The notes below the pieces were generated by a model, which saw nothing but the letters and a program-made list of their open reading frames with translations, made no database searches and was not told where the DNA came from. Source: Ziziphus jujuba (Eukaryota; Streptophyta; Magnoliopsida; Rosales; Rhamnaceae). From it: DNA of 64,000 nucleotides. Shown here piece by piece: positions 22,606-32,615 of the stretch; within the stretch, counting starts at the first letter, position 1, and each line of letters starts with the position of its first letter. Location: positions 1,330,501-1,394,500 of the forward strand of contig NC_083387.1 of assembly GCF_031755915.1 (NCBI RefSeq), in the 5' to 3' direction. The position numbers and the translations under genes were made by a program.

Positions 22606-23901
22606 AGAGGGGCTAGGATCCGGTCCATCCTGACCATTTCTATCCGGATAAAAAAAGTGAAAATTTTCTTAATCGTTCGATTAGATTAACGGTCCAAATT
22701 AGATTTCCTCTTCCCATTTCCTTCCTTTCCCATCCATTTTTGATCGCATACCCATCTGCCTTCTCTCTCTCTCACTCACTCTCTTTGATCAAGTATGCCT
22801 TTAGCTTCTACAACTTCACCAGAGCTGCTTTTTGTTGGATTTTTTTTTTTTTTTGAATTTAATTGTTATTTGGTTCTCGATTTCAATTCGTAGATTGTTT
22901 TTCATCTCGATTTCACCCAGTCGATTTCAATTGTTTTTCAAATTTTCATCTCATCTTTTATTGGCAAATTTGGCAAACAAAAAGTTAAATAAAAAAAATA
23001 ATAGAATGAATCCAAAAGCACTAAAATTTCATAAATCATTACCACGAAAATATTTGGTACTCTACATTACAATTCTTTCTTCGACTCTAATAAAATAAAA
23101 TAAAAACCCTAAAAATCATTTACTCTTTGAAGGCTAAAAAAGCCCTCACAACCAAATCACCGACCTCTTTCTCTAGCTCTGCTCTCTGAGCCATGACCTC
23201 AGCTTCTTCCATCTTCAGCAACATCCATTTCTCATTCAAACCCTCCAATGTTTTCTCTTCCAAAGCCATTAGCCCCTTCTTCCAGAACACATTTCGCTGC
23301 AAAACCCAAAACCTCGTGCTTTAGGACCAGAAACTCCTCCAAACCCGCATCACCATTTCTCTGTTCTTCTTTCTTCTCTTCCTTCCCTTCTTCTATTTTG
23401 CCACCTCGAGAGTTCAAACCTTTCCTCCCCCAGATCTTGCTTGCAATCTTATAAACCTCTGAATCGTGGTCTAGAAGAAGGAGCTTGTCAATGATCTAGG
23501 TGTGACTAAATCTGAGTTCCAGAGACTTTTTGATGCGGTTCAAGTTGGGTGAATTGATGGAGGATGAAGGAGGTGATGGTTTGCTGACATGGTAGAAGAT
23601 TTGAAGGAGATGGGTTTCGTCTTCTTCGGTGAATAGACGCTGGGGTTGAATTTTTTGGCCGCCAAAAAATTGGTTCGGAGTAGATCTTGAGGAAGAAGAG
23701 GGTTGTTTGGTGTTGGTGGTGGTGGTGGGTGACTTGGAATTGGAGGAGAGAAGGTGGGAGATGGCATCAAAGATGGGCAGGAAATGGGGTAGAAAAGACA
23801 ATCTAATTTGAACCATCATTTTTAATCAAGCGGCCAGAAAAAATTTCACGTTTTTAATTCAGATAAAAACTGATCAGGTCGGACCGGATCCTAGCCCTCT
23901 C
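22605..23901. mobile_element. Pack-MULE, 1297 bp, with GeBP-like gene inside
   Basis: The ends form inverted repeats of roughly 80-110 bp: left GAGAGGGGCTAGGATCCGGT, right (reverse-complemented) GAGAGGGCTAGGATCCGGTC. Both continue through GTGAAA(A)TTTT and (A)ATTAGATT. A ten-base direct repeat TATATATATT flanks it (22595-22604 and 23902-23911), which fits the 9-10 bp duplications of MULEs, although the TA context makes part of it ambiguous. The termini are unrelated to those of the 10 kb MULE next door. There is no transposase; the interior is a decayed transcription-factor gene, which is what defines a Pack-MULE. Confidence 0.85.
23120..23819 (-). pseudogene. GeBP/STOREKEEPER (DUF573) family transcription-factor gene captured by a Pack-MULE
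   Basis: Reading from 23819, QRLFTEEDETHLLQIFYHV is the start of the DUF573 DNA-binding domain. After an in-frame TAG come SEVYKIASKIWGRKG, the end of that domain, and an acidic KIEEGKEEKKEEQ stretch. A frame change near 23300 leads to the family's C-terminal leucine-rich region, LNEKWMLLKMEEAEVMAQRA then ELEKEVGDLVVRAFLAF. The 5' end of the frame lies in the element's inverted repeat. The family is usually intronless or nearly so, consistent with this copy. One stop and at least one frameshift mean no full protein. In Arabidopsis GeBP proteins act in trichome and cytokinin responses; no role can be inferred for this copy. Confidence 0.82.
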
Positions 23902-23911
23902 TATATATATT

Positions 23912-24569
23912 AACTTTGCCATTGCTCTGTAAAATTTACAAACTATTTGAGCAGGAGGAAGAACATGATCGCAGTGAAAAAAAGAAAAAAAATTGAAAAA
24001 ATAAAAATTCCAAATTGCGGCCTCACCAGTTGAATATAATTAGGACCTCGAGAATTACAAGGGAAAGCAAGCTCCAAAACAACAACTATATTTTATGCAA
24101 TTATTAGAGCTAGAATATTTTTTGTATAACACATAAAAATTTGATCTTGCTGTTTCACGAGGCTTTTGCTATATTATGCGCCTCTATTTTGTCTTAACCA
24201 TGTTGTGCGCTCAATGTTTTGTTTTGTTTTGGCTTAATTTTTTTTTTTTTTTTTCAATTTATACTTTAGGACCTCCATCTGTCATTATTACCATCAGACC
24301 ATAAATATTATAGCATCAACTAATTTTATAAATAATTTTACAAAAATAATCTAATATCCAACTTTTTTTTTCCAACAAATTTATTAATTTTTAGTATTAC
24401 CAAAATAAACTATACGTTTACAACTGTTATATATATTAGTTGTTAATTCCTGAACTTGATCGTTAAGAACCTTTTTAGTATTTAGGAAAAAGAAATGAAA
24501 AAAAAAAAGGTGAAAACACAACTATAAAAACAATTTGTTGCCATGTGGATTTGGCATGGAAAATAGTGG
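23912..24569. other. Intergenic, nothing recognised
   Basis: AT-rich DNA between the Pack-MULE and a MITE. I searched it for the missing 5' exons of the RRP46 relic on the minus strand and did not find them. Confidence 0.5.
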
Positions 24570-24577
24570 ATTTAAAA

Positions 24578-25165
24578 TAGAGGTGGCAATTCGTGTTCAC
24601 GTGTTGGGTTCGTATCAATCCGTTTAATAATCGTGTCAAAAATACTCAATCTTAATCCGATCCATTTATTAATCGTGTCAGGTATTTAAAACACTAATCC
24701 AACCTATTTATAAATAGGTCAACCCGACACGATCTGTTTAACACGATTACTTTAACAGATCGTGTTGACTTGTTAATCTATTAAACTGAATATTGATCTG
24801 TTAACCTAAAAATTAACCTATTTATTGGAAATTAAACTATTAATAAAAAAATTTACTTTTATAAATTTGTCTTTAAAAAATTAATAATAAAAAAATTACT
24901 TTTATAAAGTTTTTAAATTTGTAATATTTTTCACTTGTTAAATAATATATTATGGCTAAAATTATAATTTAAAATTAAATTTAAATAGGTCATAGCGTGT
25001 CAATTTCGAGTTAAATGGGTCAATCTGAAAATTATACGATTAATAATCTTATTAAACAGGTTGATCCGATTATAATCCGAATCCATTTAAGATAAATCTA
25101 AATCCATTTATTTTGTGTCGTTTTCTAATCATGTCACCGTATCATAATTTAAATTGCCGCCTCTA
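24578..25165. mobile_element. hAT-type MITE, 588 bp
   Basis: The ends are TAGAGGTGGCAATT and its inverted partner AAATTGCCGCCTCTA. They are flanked by ATTTAAAA (24570-24577) and ATTTAAAG (25166-25173), an eight-base duplication with one mismatch, as expected for hAT. The interior is full of short related inverted phrases such as TTAATAATCGTGTC and AACACGAT, with no coding capacity. Confidence 0.85.
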
Positions 25166-25173
25166 ATTTAAAG

Positions 25174-26020
25174 ATATATATCACATTCTAACACATGCAT
25201 ACAATCAAACGCCCTCTAAAAGCAGGAAAAAAAAAAAGAATCTAGAAAATTGTAGTCAGGTAAGAGTCAAAGAAATGTCATAAATTCGACTATGGGACAA
25301 TTTAAGTCTCCGTCCAGTAGGAGCGTTTTCTAATTATGATGCGCGCGTAAAATATGGGATGTGGAAATGGTTTCAATATTCAAGTGCATGCCTTTAAACG
25401 ACATCCGCGGTCCTATCCTGTTTATTTCTGCTTATTCTGAAATCAAAGACCGGGTCTGGTCTTAGACTCTTAATTACAAGATGACTTTACAAACAAAGGA
25501 CAAATTTTTGGAATACTTTGAAGCTCTTTCCTATGGCTGCTACACCAACAGAATTTCGATATCGCGTTGTCATTTGAGTTTAAAGCCATCGAGTTGAGAC
25601 CAAGTTCATCCATCTTTTGACATACCTTCATTAGTTCCATGTTAAGCTTGTTTGCTGTAAAATTAATCAAAAAGAAAAACAGGTTTCTATAATCCTACAA
25701 TTTATAGGTATTAATCTAAGTTGTTAATATATTTTAATGACTTCAAAAATAAAATTAAATATTGTTTCGGACGGTCTCCATTTAATTTTGAGCCACAGAA
25801 ACAGAGGGACGCATCAAAAAAGCAAACTAAAGAACATTCCACAAAGACAAAGCTAGCTTGCTTGAAAATGAGAGATCCACGTGTATCTAGATAGAATCAT
25901 CACCACACACAAAAAGGCTACAGCTATACTTGCGTACAAAGCGTGATCCGCGTTTCAAACACTAACACTGCCCCAACTCGCACTTCTTCTACTTTTACTT
26001 TGACCCACTAAACCAACCAC
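25174..26020. other. Upstream region of the first PADRE gene
   Basis: No gene is recognised. A minus-strand frame at 25470-25670 is protein-like in composition but unmatched and without clear splice context. The last 150 bases are the promoter of the downstream gene; GATCCACGTGTATC (near 25874) contains a G-box core CACGTG. Confidence 0.5.
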
Positions 26021-26028
26021 TATAAAAA
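26021..26028 (+). promoter_or_regulatory. TATA box of the first PADRE gene
   Basis: TATAAAAA stands 147 bp before the start codon, predicting a leader of about 115 bases. Confidence 0.65.
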
Positions 26029-26167
26029 CCCAATTTGCAAAGATTCACTCCAAGTCCGAGACAGAAATAAACCAACCCACCAAAAACTGCCCCAAAAAAA
26101 ATATCTGTAACACACACTCTCTACTCTTCTGATCTCTAAATTTGATCACATACCCATTCACAAGCTC

Positions 26168-26659
26168 ATGGGGATTTCTTATTCTTCTTGCTTTCAAAAT
26201 TTTTCAAGCAACCAAACCGCAAAGCTCTTCGACGCCAAAGGCAACTTCGTCCGACAAGTCAAACTCCCACTAAAAGCAGCGGAGCTCTTGCTCGAAGAGG
26301 AACCCGGCCACGTCATTTCTCGGGCGGAAGAGATCCGCCGGGCCGGTCGGTTTATAGCCATGAAAGCAGAGGACGAAATTGTGGCGAGAAAAGCGTACCT
26401 GCTGGTACCTTTGACTAGGGTCAACCGTAAGGTGTCGGAGTCCGACATGAAGCTTATAGAGTTGGCTACCAGGAACAAGTCAAAAACAAAGCGGAGTGGG
26501 TCAAAGGTTTCACCGGCTATGGCGGAGGAAAGGAAGGACGATGAGGGTTTGGTTAAGGTTTTGGCAGAGAAGGTTACCGAATATCATCATCTGGGTCCCC
26601 AATTGAAGGGCTATATTAGAGGTTGGAATCCTGTTTTGGAGCCTATTTCCGAAAGTTAA
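26168..26659 (+). CDS. PADRE-domain (DUF4228) protein, 163 aa
   Basis: An intronless frame begins MGISYSSCFQ, with Gly at position 2 and Ser at 6 suiting N-myristoylation and a nearby Cys that could be palmitoylated. The PADRE pattern follows: AKLFDAKGNFVRQVKLPLKA (residues 18-37), AAELLLEEEPGHVISRAEEI, then AYLLVPLTRVNRKVSESDMK. Near the C-terminus are the short conserved phrases GPQLKGYIRGWNPVLEPISE. Family knowledge: PADRE proteins are small plant proteins responsive to pathogens and abiotic stress, of unknown biochemical activity, probably membrane-tethered. The start is the first ATG after a TATA box. A second PADRE gene lies 1.7 kb downstream on the same strand. Confidence 0.93.
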   Translation: MGISYSSCFQNFSSNQTAKLFDAKGNFVRQVKLPLKAAELLLEEEPGHVISRAEEIRRAGRFIAMKAEDEIVARKAYLLVPLTRVNRKVSESDMKLIELATRNKSKTKRSGSKVSPAMAEERKDDEGLVKVLAEKVTEYHHLGPQLKGYIRGWNPVLEPISES

Positions 26660-28299
26660 AAAAGGGAAAGAGAAGAGGATGCTGTAGAACTTGTTCAATT
26701 GTTGATGAAAATTCTCAGGCTACCCTCAATTAATTTTTTTTATTCCTTGTGCATACTATTCTAACACTATATATAAGATGACCCATTTCCATTTTTCATT
26801 AAATTTTACGAGATTTATTATTATCTCTGATCCAAGTCCAACAATAATCCAGGATAGAATCAATAATGATTGTGTTATTTTGATCATAACTAGCTCATAC
26901 TTAAATTACACCATCTTTTGTCTTTTGAACCTTTATTTGAAGTAAAAGTGGCCACTGATCACTTGTTGTATGTATAGAATACCAACTATTTTTCCAACGA
27001 ATGGACTAGTATAATAATGGACTGAATTTGTGAATGGTGGCATTTTCCAAGTTTAATCACCACGTCTTAATTGAAGCCCAACCCCAATTCCGTTGGTTGG
27101 CTGTTGGCACCGACTCTTTTTGTGAATTACGCTATGCACAAACCAACGACTTGTTTGTTGTTACTTGTTACCGGCGAAATAAACAAGCAACGATTTAGTT
27201 AGTAGAGTTCAACTGTGCCCATCATTGTATTTTACTTCCACACTCATCCACTTATGCTATATGTATATATATATATATATATATATTGTTTACTATATTC
27301 TAATAAAATTGTATTGATTTGGGAATATTTTACTAACAACCACTTTCCTTTAACCTTTTGTATCCCAACTCAAGTAATTATACTAACATTGACACGGAAA
27401 TTTTATATTCTCTAAATTTATTCCCTTTCATGTGCCATTAGCATTTCACAGTCCTTATTAATTATAAATTACAATGCATGCACTAGTTTTTTTTTTTTTA
27501 ATTGTATTTCACATTTCAAAGAAAATATTTTATTTATTTTACATTCGTCCTATCTTTTTATTTAGATATATATATATATATATATAATAAACTCGGTTTA
27601 TCAATAAACTATTTGTCGTTAAATAAAATAAAAAAGTTTGTAAACGAAATTCTTATATAAAAATGTTCCATTGTTAGGTTCTAACATAAAAAAATCTCCA
27701 TGTGAGTGCTATATTAATACTAATATACATGCGTTCTTGTATTAAAAAAAAAAAATCCGTGTGATACCAAAAATTTCCACGGGAAACAGGGATTATGTCC
27801 AATTCAACTCTTTGATTATTTACACACCACTTGCAATAACAATTAAAGAAATTTCGTAGACAGAGTTATAGTTGAACAGTTCTATGACCTGTTTTGCGAT
27901 TAGGTATAAATCCTTGGCTGAGGGTTACTGCTTTAAAACGTTTATGGCCGTTGGATCATAAAATTCGATTCAGATTATTGTAGCTAAACAGCTTAGTCAA
28001 AATATAGGAGTAATCCCACCTCAAAGCCAACGACACCATATCCATCGTATTAGTTCAATTTTTTTTTTTTTTTTTAAGTAATATCGTGTTAGTTTGATTT
28101 ATTAACCCAAAACTCCGCCATTTTTTATATACGTCATGAGATGGAGCTGTTTAACAAACTCCATCTTCGTATTCACCAAAAAAAAAAAAAAAAATCTTCA
28201 ACATTCCTACATAAATTCTTTGTTTTAATCGTAAAAGCGCCATAACAACCAAAGCTTTTATACGCTGACGCTAGCTACCATCCAAATCCCAAATTCCCA
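26660..28299. other. Intergenic between the two PADRE genes
   Basis: It contains the 3' UTR of the first gene, (TA)n tracts near 27263-27287 and 27567-27587, and the promoter of the second gene. No further gene is recognised. Confidence 0.6.
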
Positions 28300-28323
28300 G
28301 TGCAATTTCTCTTAAGAGGTTTA

Positions 28324-28908
28324 ATGGGCAATTCAATCTCCAACCGTCAACCCCAACCCACAGCAAAAGTAATCCTATCGGACGGCTCGGTGCATGAGTT
28401 TGACAACCCTCTAACAGTCGCAGAGCTGATGTTGGAACACCCACAACAAGTGGTGGTGGAATTCCAGTCGGCCGTAACAGGAAAAAGACCAAATCCATTG
28501 CCGGCCGACAAGAACCTCGAGATGAAGAAGATATACCTTATGCTTCCGACCAAGAGAGGGAAGCCGAAATCATTGTCATCGGAGGAAATTCGCGGTGTTA
28601 TTCTGATCGCAAATTCCATTTTACGGTCTCGGTCTCTTGTGTCATCCTCAAAGTTTTTGCCTTTCTTCGCAAGGATATGCCCTCCATCTACGGTGGTCGA
28701 TGGACAGAGCTTCGTGTTGCCGAAGAAAGAAAACGTACAGAAGTCCGAGGTGATAAGGAACGTGTCGGAGTTTCTGCCGGAAAGTATGGGAGGGAGACCG
28801 GAGTTTTTGATTAGACAGTGTTCAGGTAAAGGTTGGAAGCCTAGCTTGGATACTATCAATGAAAAAGAAATGAAGGTTGAGAAGAAGGTGTCCCATTGGT
28901 TGTTTTAA
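28324..28908 (+). CDS. PADRE-domain (DUF4228) protein, 194 aa
   Basis: I chose the ATG at 28324 rather than an in-frame ATG eight codons upstream, because it gives MGNSISNRQP, the classic N-myristoylation start of this family. The domain follows: AKVILSDGSVHEFDNPLTVA, ELMLEHPQQVVVEFQSAVTG, then KIYLMLPTKRGKPKSLSSEE. After a basic, serine-rich middle comes a C-terminal conserved piece, GGRPEFLIRQCSGKGWKPSL (about residues 158-177). It is intronless and intact. It differs enough from the neighbour at 26168-26659 that the two are not a recent duplication, although same-strand adjacency suggests an old tandem pair or chance clustering. Function beyond stress association is unknown. Confidence 0.93.
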   Translation: MGNSISNRQPQPTAKVILSDGSVHEFDNPLTVAELMLEHPQQVVVEFQSAVTGKRPNPLPADKNLEMKKIYLMLPTKRGKPKSLSSEEIRGVILIANSILRSRSLVSSSKFLPFFARICPPSTVVDGQSFVLPKKENVQKSEVIRNVSEFLPESMGGRPEFLIRQCSGKGWKPSLDTINEKEMKVEKKVSHWLF

Positions 28909-30545
28909 GCAAGTAAAAATATGTGAAAATAGAAGTAACTAGTCTGATGAAATATGGATAAAAAGTACATTCTCAAGCGTTTGAATACCCAATTTCGAGG
29001 TGGACTCATATGAACGTGTAATAGATAGATTTTTTTTTTTTTTTTTTTTGGGTACTTTTCCATATGGATAAGGTGAAAACTAGTTTGTTGGGAAGTAAAT
29101 ATTCCATAGTGTCACGCAACGAATCCGCCATAATTAAGATCAAGAAATTAATGCCCCTCCATGGCCAACTAATTCGTCTCCTTTATTATTCTTCTTCTTT
29201 TCATCCCTGTAAATCTATCGATTATTAATCTTCTTGGTCCAAATTTATTTCAGAAATTTCTCAAAAAAGGGTCCACGCCTTTGATGACAGAATTAGGTAA
29301 AAAATCATGCTCATCTCAAGCTTAATTAGCAATTATCATGATCATTTTTATGTTGGTATTGGTCATCAACTCGCATTGCTATTTTCTTTCTGTCCCACGT
29401 TCTCTGTTTTGGCCTCTAAATTTCAATAACAACTTGAAGGGAATCTTAATTTTTTTCAACCCATAAAATGATGAATAATAAAGCATCACCAAATGCAGAT
29501 ATAGCTCAAACTCCATGAAACCCATTTCAATAATTGTAAGCAATATGATTTTGGAAGAGCAGGGATTTGTGCTCTGTTTCTTTGGGTTGGGTTTTGTTTG
29601 ATCTGCCATATCAGATCTGAAAAATACAAGCAATCTAACATATATGTAAAGAAAGGGAAGTAAGGCCGTTTGAGCTAAATTGTAAGTTTGTTTGTGAATG
29701 AGCATGTTGTATATGTATTGTGTCCTGGCGTTTTCATGTTGTTATAAAGAAATAATGGAGGTGATGTAAGATTTAAGGTACCAAAGGCCATGAAGCAATT
29801 TGCTCCAATGCTAAACTTTTCAAGTAAGGCTTCTTAAAGGGAAAGATGGGTAAGATACGCACTCCAAATCGACATTATTGATACGATACCAAAGCACTTG
29901 AAACTTTTCTGCAAGTTCTGTGCTTACACTTTCAACTTTTATTTTAAAAGAAAAAGGACAATTCAACTGGAAAATAACAACTAAAAGAAATGGTCAGTTT
30001 CTTTGTACAATGGTCAAGTAGGACCGATATGTCTTAAAAAAAGAAAAAAAGACATGAAACTTATACTAGGATTGGGTTTCAGCTTTTTTGAAGTAGAAGT
30101 AAATGATACAGTTGTTGCAACTTATGAGAGGCATTTTCATTTTCTATATTGATGAAAATAATGCACATACATATATATATATAAGCATAAATAAAAAAAT
30201 TTTAAAAAATAAAAAAGGGAAAAAAGTAAAGGATAAGACGGAAGAAAATAAAAGAAAAATTGCGTTAGAAAAACCAAAAAAAAATTGTGCCGTCACATAT
30301 TATGTGCACTTTCCCAAGAACCCTTGGGGAAGCTTTTAACCGACACAAACTGCTCATTACTCAAGTGGCTGCCTTCTATTTTTCTCTCTTCCCCCATAAC
30401 GCAACTATTAGCGCACGTACACAGTATGACAGTATAATATCAATACTCCAAATACCCATATAATACCAATTCAATAGTATTTTTTTCCTTTTTTATTTAA
30501 AATTATAATAATAAATCTCAAGGTGTTACTTAAATTAAGAAACTG
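28909..30545. other. Intergenic, nothing recognised
   Basis: The start is the 3' UTR of the PADRE gene, with a T tract near 29032-29049. Open frames on both strands (for example 29379-29705 minus) lack domains. Confidence 0.5.
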
Positions 30546-30680
30546 AAAGGAACTGTCAAAAAAAATTGGATGATGTAAAACAGTTTTTTCTTTTTTTTCG
30601 CTAGACACAATAAAAGGAACTGTGAATAAAATTTGAATGGTGTAAAACATTTTTTTATTTTTTTGGCTAGACACAATAAA
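30546..30680. repeat. Tandem duplication, 2 diverged copies of about 67 bp
   Basis: Both copies start AAAGGAACTGT and end GCTAGACACAATAAA, with a T-rich stretch inside; copy starts are 30546 and 30613. Confidence 0.85.
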
Positions 30681-30695
30681 GTAATGGGACAAACT

Positions 30696-30836
30696 TGTAA
30701 GTTCATTCATTTAGAGGCACCGAGTCCTAGAAATCAGTTGAAAGATTTCATCCAAATTGAGGACCTTAGTTATTGTAAACTTGCCTGATATATTGCCGAG
30801 GAAGAGATTCCCGTCCATCTTATATCATATATTTAT
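30696..30836. repeat. Left copy of a 141 bp direct repeat
   Basis: It starts TGTAAGTTCATT and ends TTATATCATATATTTA. It matches 31232-31373 at roughly nine bases in ten, with about 395 bp of very AT-rich DNA between them. Confidence 0.9.
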
Positions 30837-31231
30837 TACTAACATTAATTCTCGTTCTCGTATGATGCTATACACGGGATATATAATAAATAATTTTTAA
30901 AATTATCTACAATAATTAATTATATTCAAATTTAATTATGAGATATGAAAAAAGTTTTTATTAACTCTTTTATTTTATATATAATATAAATAATATATGT
31001 ATATATAATATCATAAATAATGATATTTAAATTTTGATGTTATTATATACCATTAGGCATGTTTACATATAAAATTTTAAATTATATTATATATATTATT
31101 TGTTATAAAAAATAATTTAAAACAGAAAATTAAAAATAAATAGAAATTAAATATACTAAAACAAAATAGTAATAATAATAATAATATGTAACAATTAAAA
31201 AAAAAAAAAGCCCTATTCATCTATTAACACC

Positions 31232-31373
31232 TGTAAGTTCATTGATTTAGAGGCACCGAGTCCTAGAAAGCAGTTGTAAGATTTCATCTAAACTGAGGTC
31301 CTTAGTTTCTGTAAACTAGCCTGATATATTGCCGAAGAAGAGATTCCCATCCATCTTATATCATATATTTAAT
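31232..31373. repeat. Right copy of the 141 bp direct repeat
   Basis: Partner of 30696-30836; shared blocks include TTTAGAGGCACCGAGTCCTA and GCCTGATATATTGCCGA. Confidence 0.9.
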
Positions 31374-31441
31374 ATTTTTCTTCATAAAACAATTAAGCTG
31401 GCCAGTTGTATATACACTTTATTGTATTCGATTTAGAAAGC

Positions 31442-31512
31442 AATGTTTTTATATATTGCTTTTTTTTTTTTTTTTTTTTTTTTTTGCTTGGAATGTTTTT
31501 ATATATTGCTTT
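31442..31512. repeat. 20 bp direct repeat flanking a long T tract
   Basis: AATGTTTTTATATATTGCTT occurs at 31442 and again at 31492, either side of about 25 T followed by GCTTGG. It resembles a target-site duplication around a bare poly(A/T) insertion, or a 50 bp tandem duplication. Confidence 0.8.
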
Positions 31513-32527
31513 GAGATACAAAAGAGAATGCAATCATATATCGTTCACCGTCCAGCAATATCCTCTGGGTTTTGAAATTTGGATGGACCGGATATGCCAA
31601 CCTTCCTTCCAAGTCAAGCCAAGCCCAAATACTGTATCTCTTATGCAAATCTACCCTGAGAGGATGGACTTTCTTTTTTCTTTTCTGATTTTTAAAAGCT
31701 TTAATTATAATTTCATGTATGAAAATGTTAAAATTTTCTTCTAAAAATGAAAGCCATTATTAGGAGGGTAATTTCCTTCCCATGTGATGTTGTTAAAAAA
31801 AATTCAATCGTATTTATCAAAGAAACTATAAATATTGAAGTCATGCAACATAATAAAAAAAAAAAAAAAATCAAATACATGAGTATGCTTTTGTGCTTTA
31901 AAGCTACATATTATTAATGATTTTGGGTATACCACCAGCTCATTGCCCACCACCAGCCGTAGAGCCAGAGACTGGTGATTTGACTACATTTAGGAATCAT
32001 GACCATTTATTATTATTATTATTATTAATTCTTATAGTCCTACATTGTCTAATATGCTTGCCAGACAAACAATTAAATTTCAGGTAACCCAACTTGTAGA
32101 AATTTCGTCACACCCATTAAGACATATACGGTATGGGCATGTTTAGTCAATCAGATCATCTAACACAACCCTTACCAGATTATTCATTATTATGCTCATC
32201 AACTTCTTTATACGTTTCTTTTCAACCAATCAAGGCATGCCACATGTCATCCCAAATGAAATTTTTTTCCCTATAAATCTCTTATACTCTTTAATCTTCA
32301 TATAGAATATATATACAAAATCTGTACAACCTTTTTTTGGTGAATAATTTTTCTAATTGGCCTGGCAGGTAAGTTCAATAATGAAAATTTGTTAAGACTT
32401 ACCCACCAAAAAATCTCTTGCTTTTCTATTTTCCTTCTTTAAACAGTTAAAAGAAACATGATGGGCATCCACTCACCAAAGGACTTCTCCTACATCATCA
32501 GTGTCTTTGCGGCACATAAACTTCACC

Positions 32528-32535
32528 TATTTATA
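32528..32535 (+). promoter_or_regulatory. Probable TATA box of the beta-xylosidase gene
   Basis: TATTTATA lies 81 bp before the start codon, giving a leader of about 55 bases that contains a (CT)n run at 32595-32607. Confidence 0.5.
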
Positions 32536-32615
32536 CCTCTACTTTCACCTCCCTGTGATCCCATCCCCACCCAAAACCATACCTTTTAGTACTACTCTCT
32601 CTCTCTCTGCCAAGT

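Noticed and set aside
23248..23454. Plus-strand frame opposite the GeBP relic
   Set aside because: Shadow of the recognised minus-strand pseudogene.
23912..26020. Possible 5' exons of RRP46 beyond the MULEs
   Set aside because: Searched on the minus strand for the conserved N-terminal blocks of the family; none seen.
28347..28859. 170-codon minus-strand open frame
   Set aside because: Antisense shadow of the second PADRE gene.
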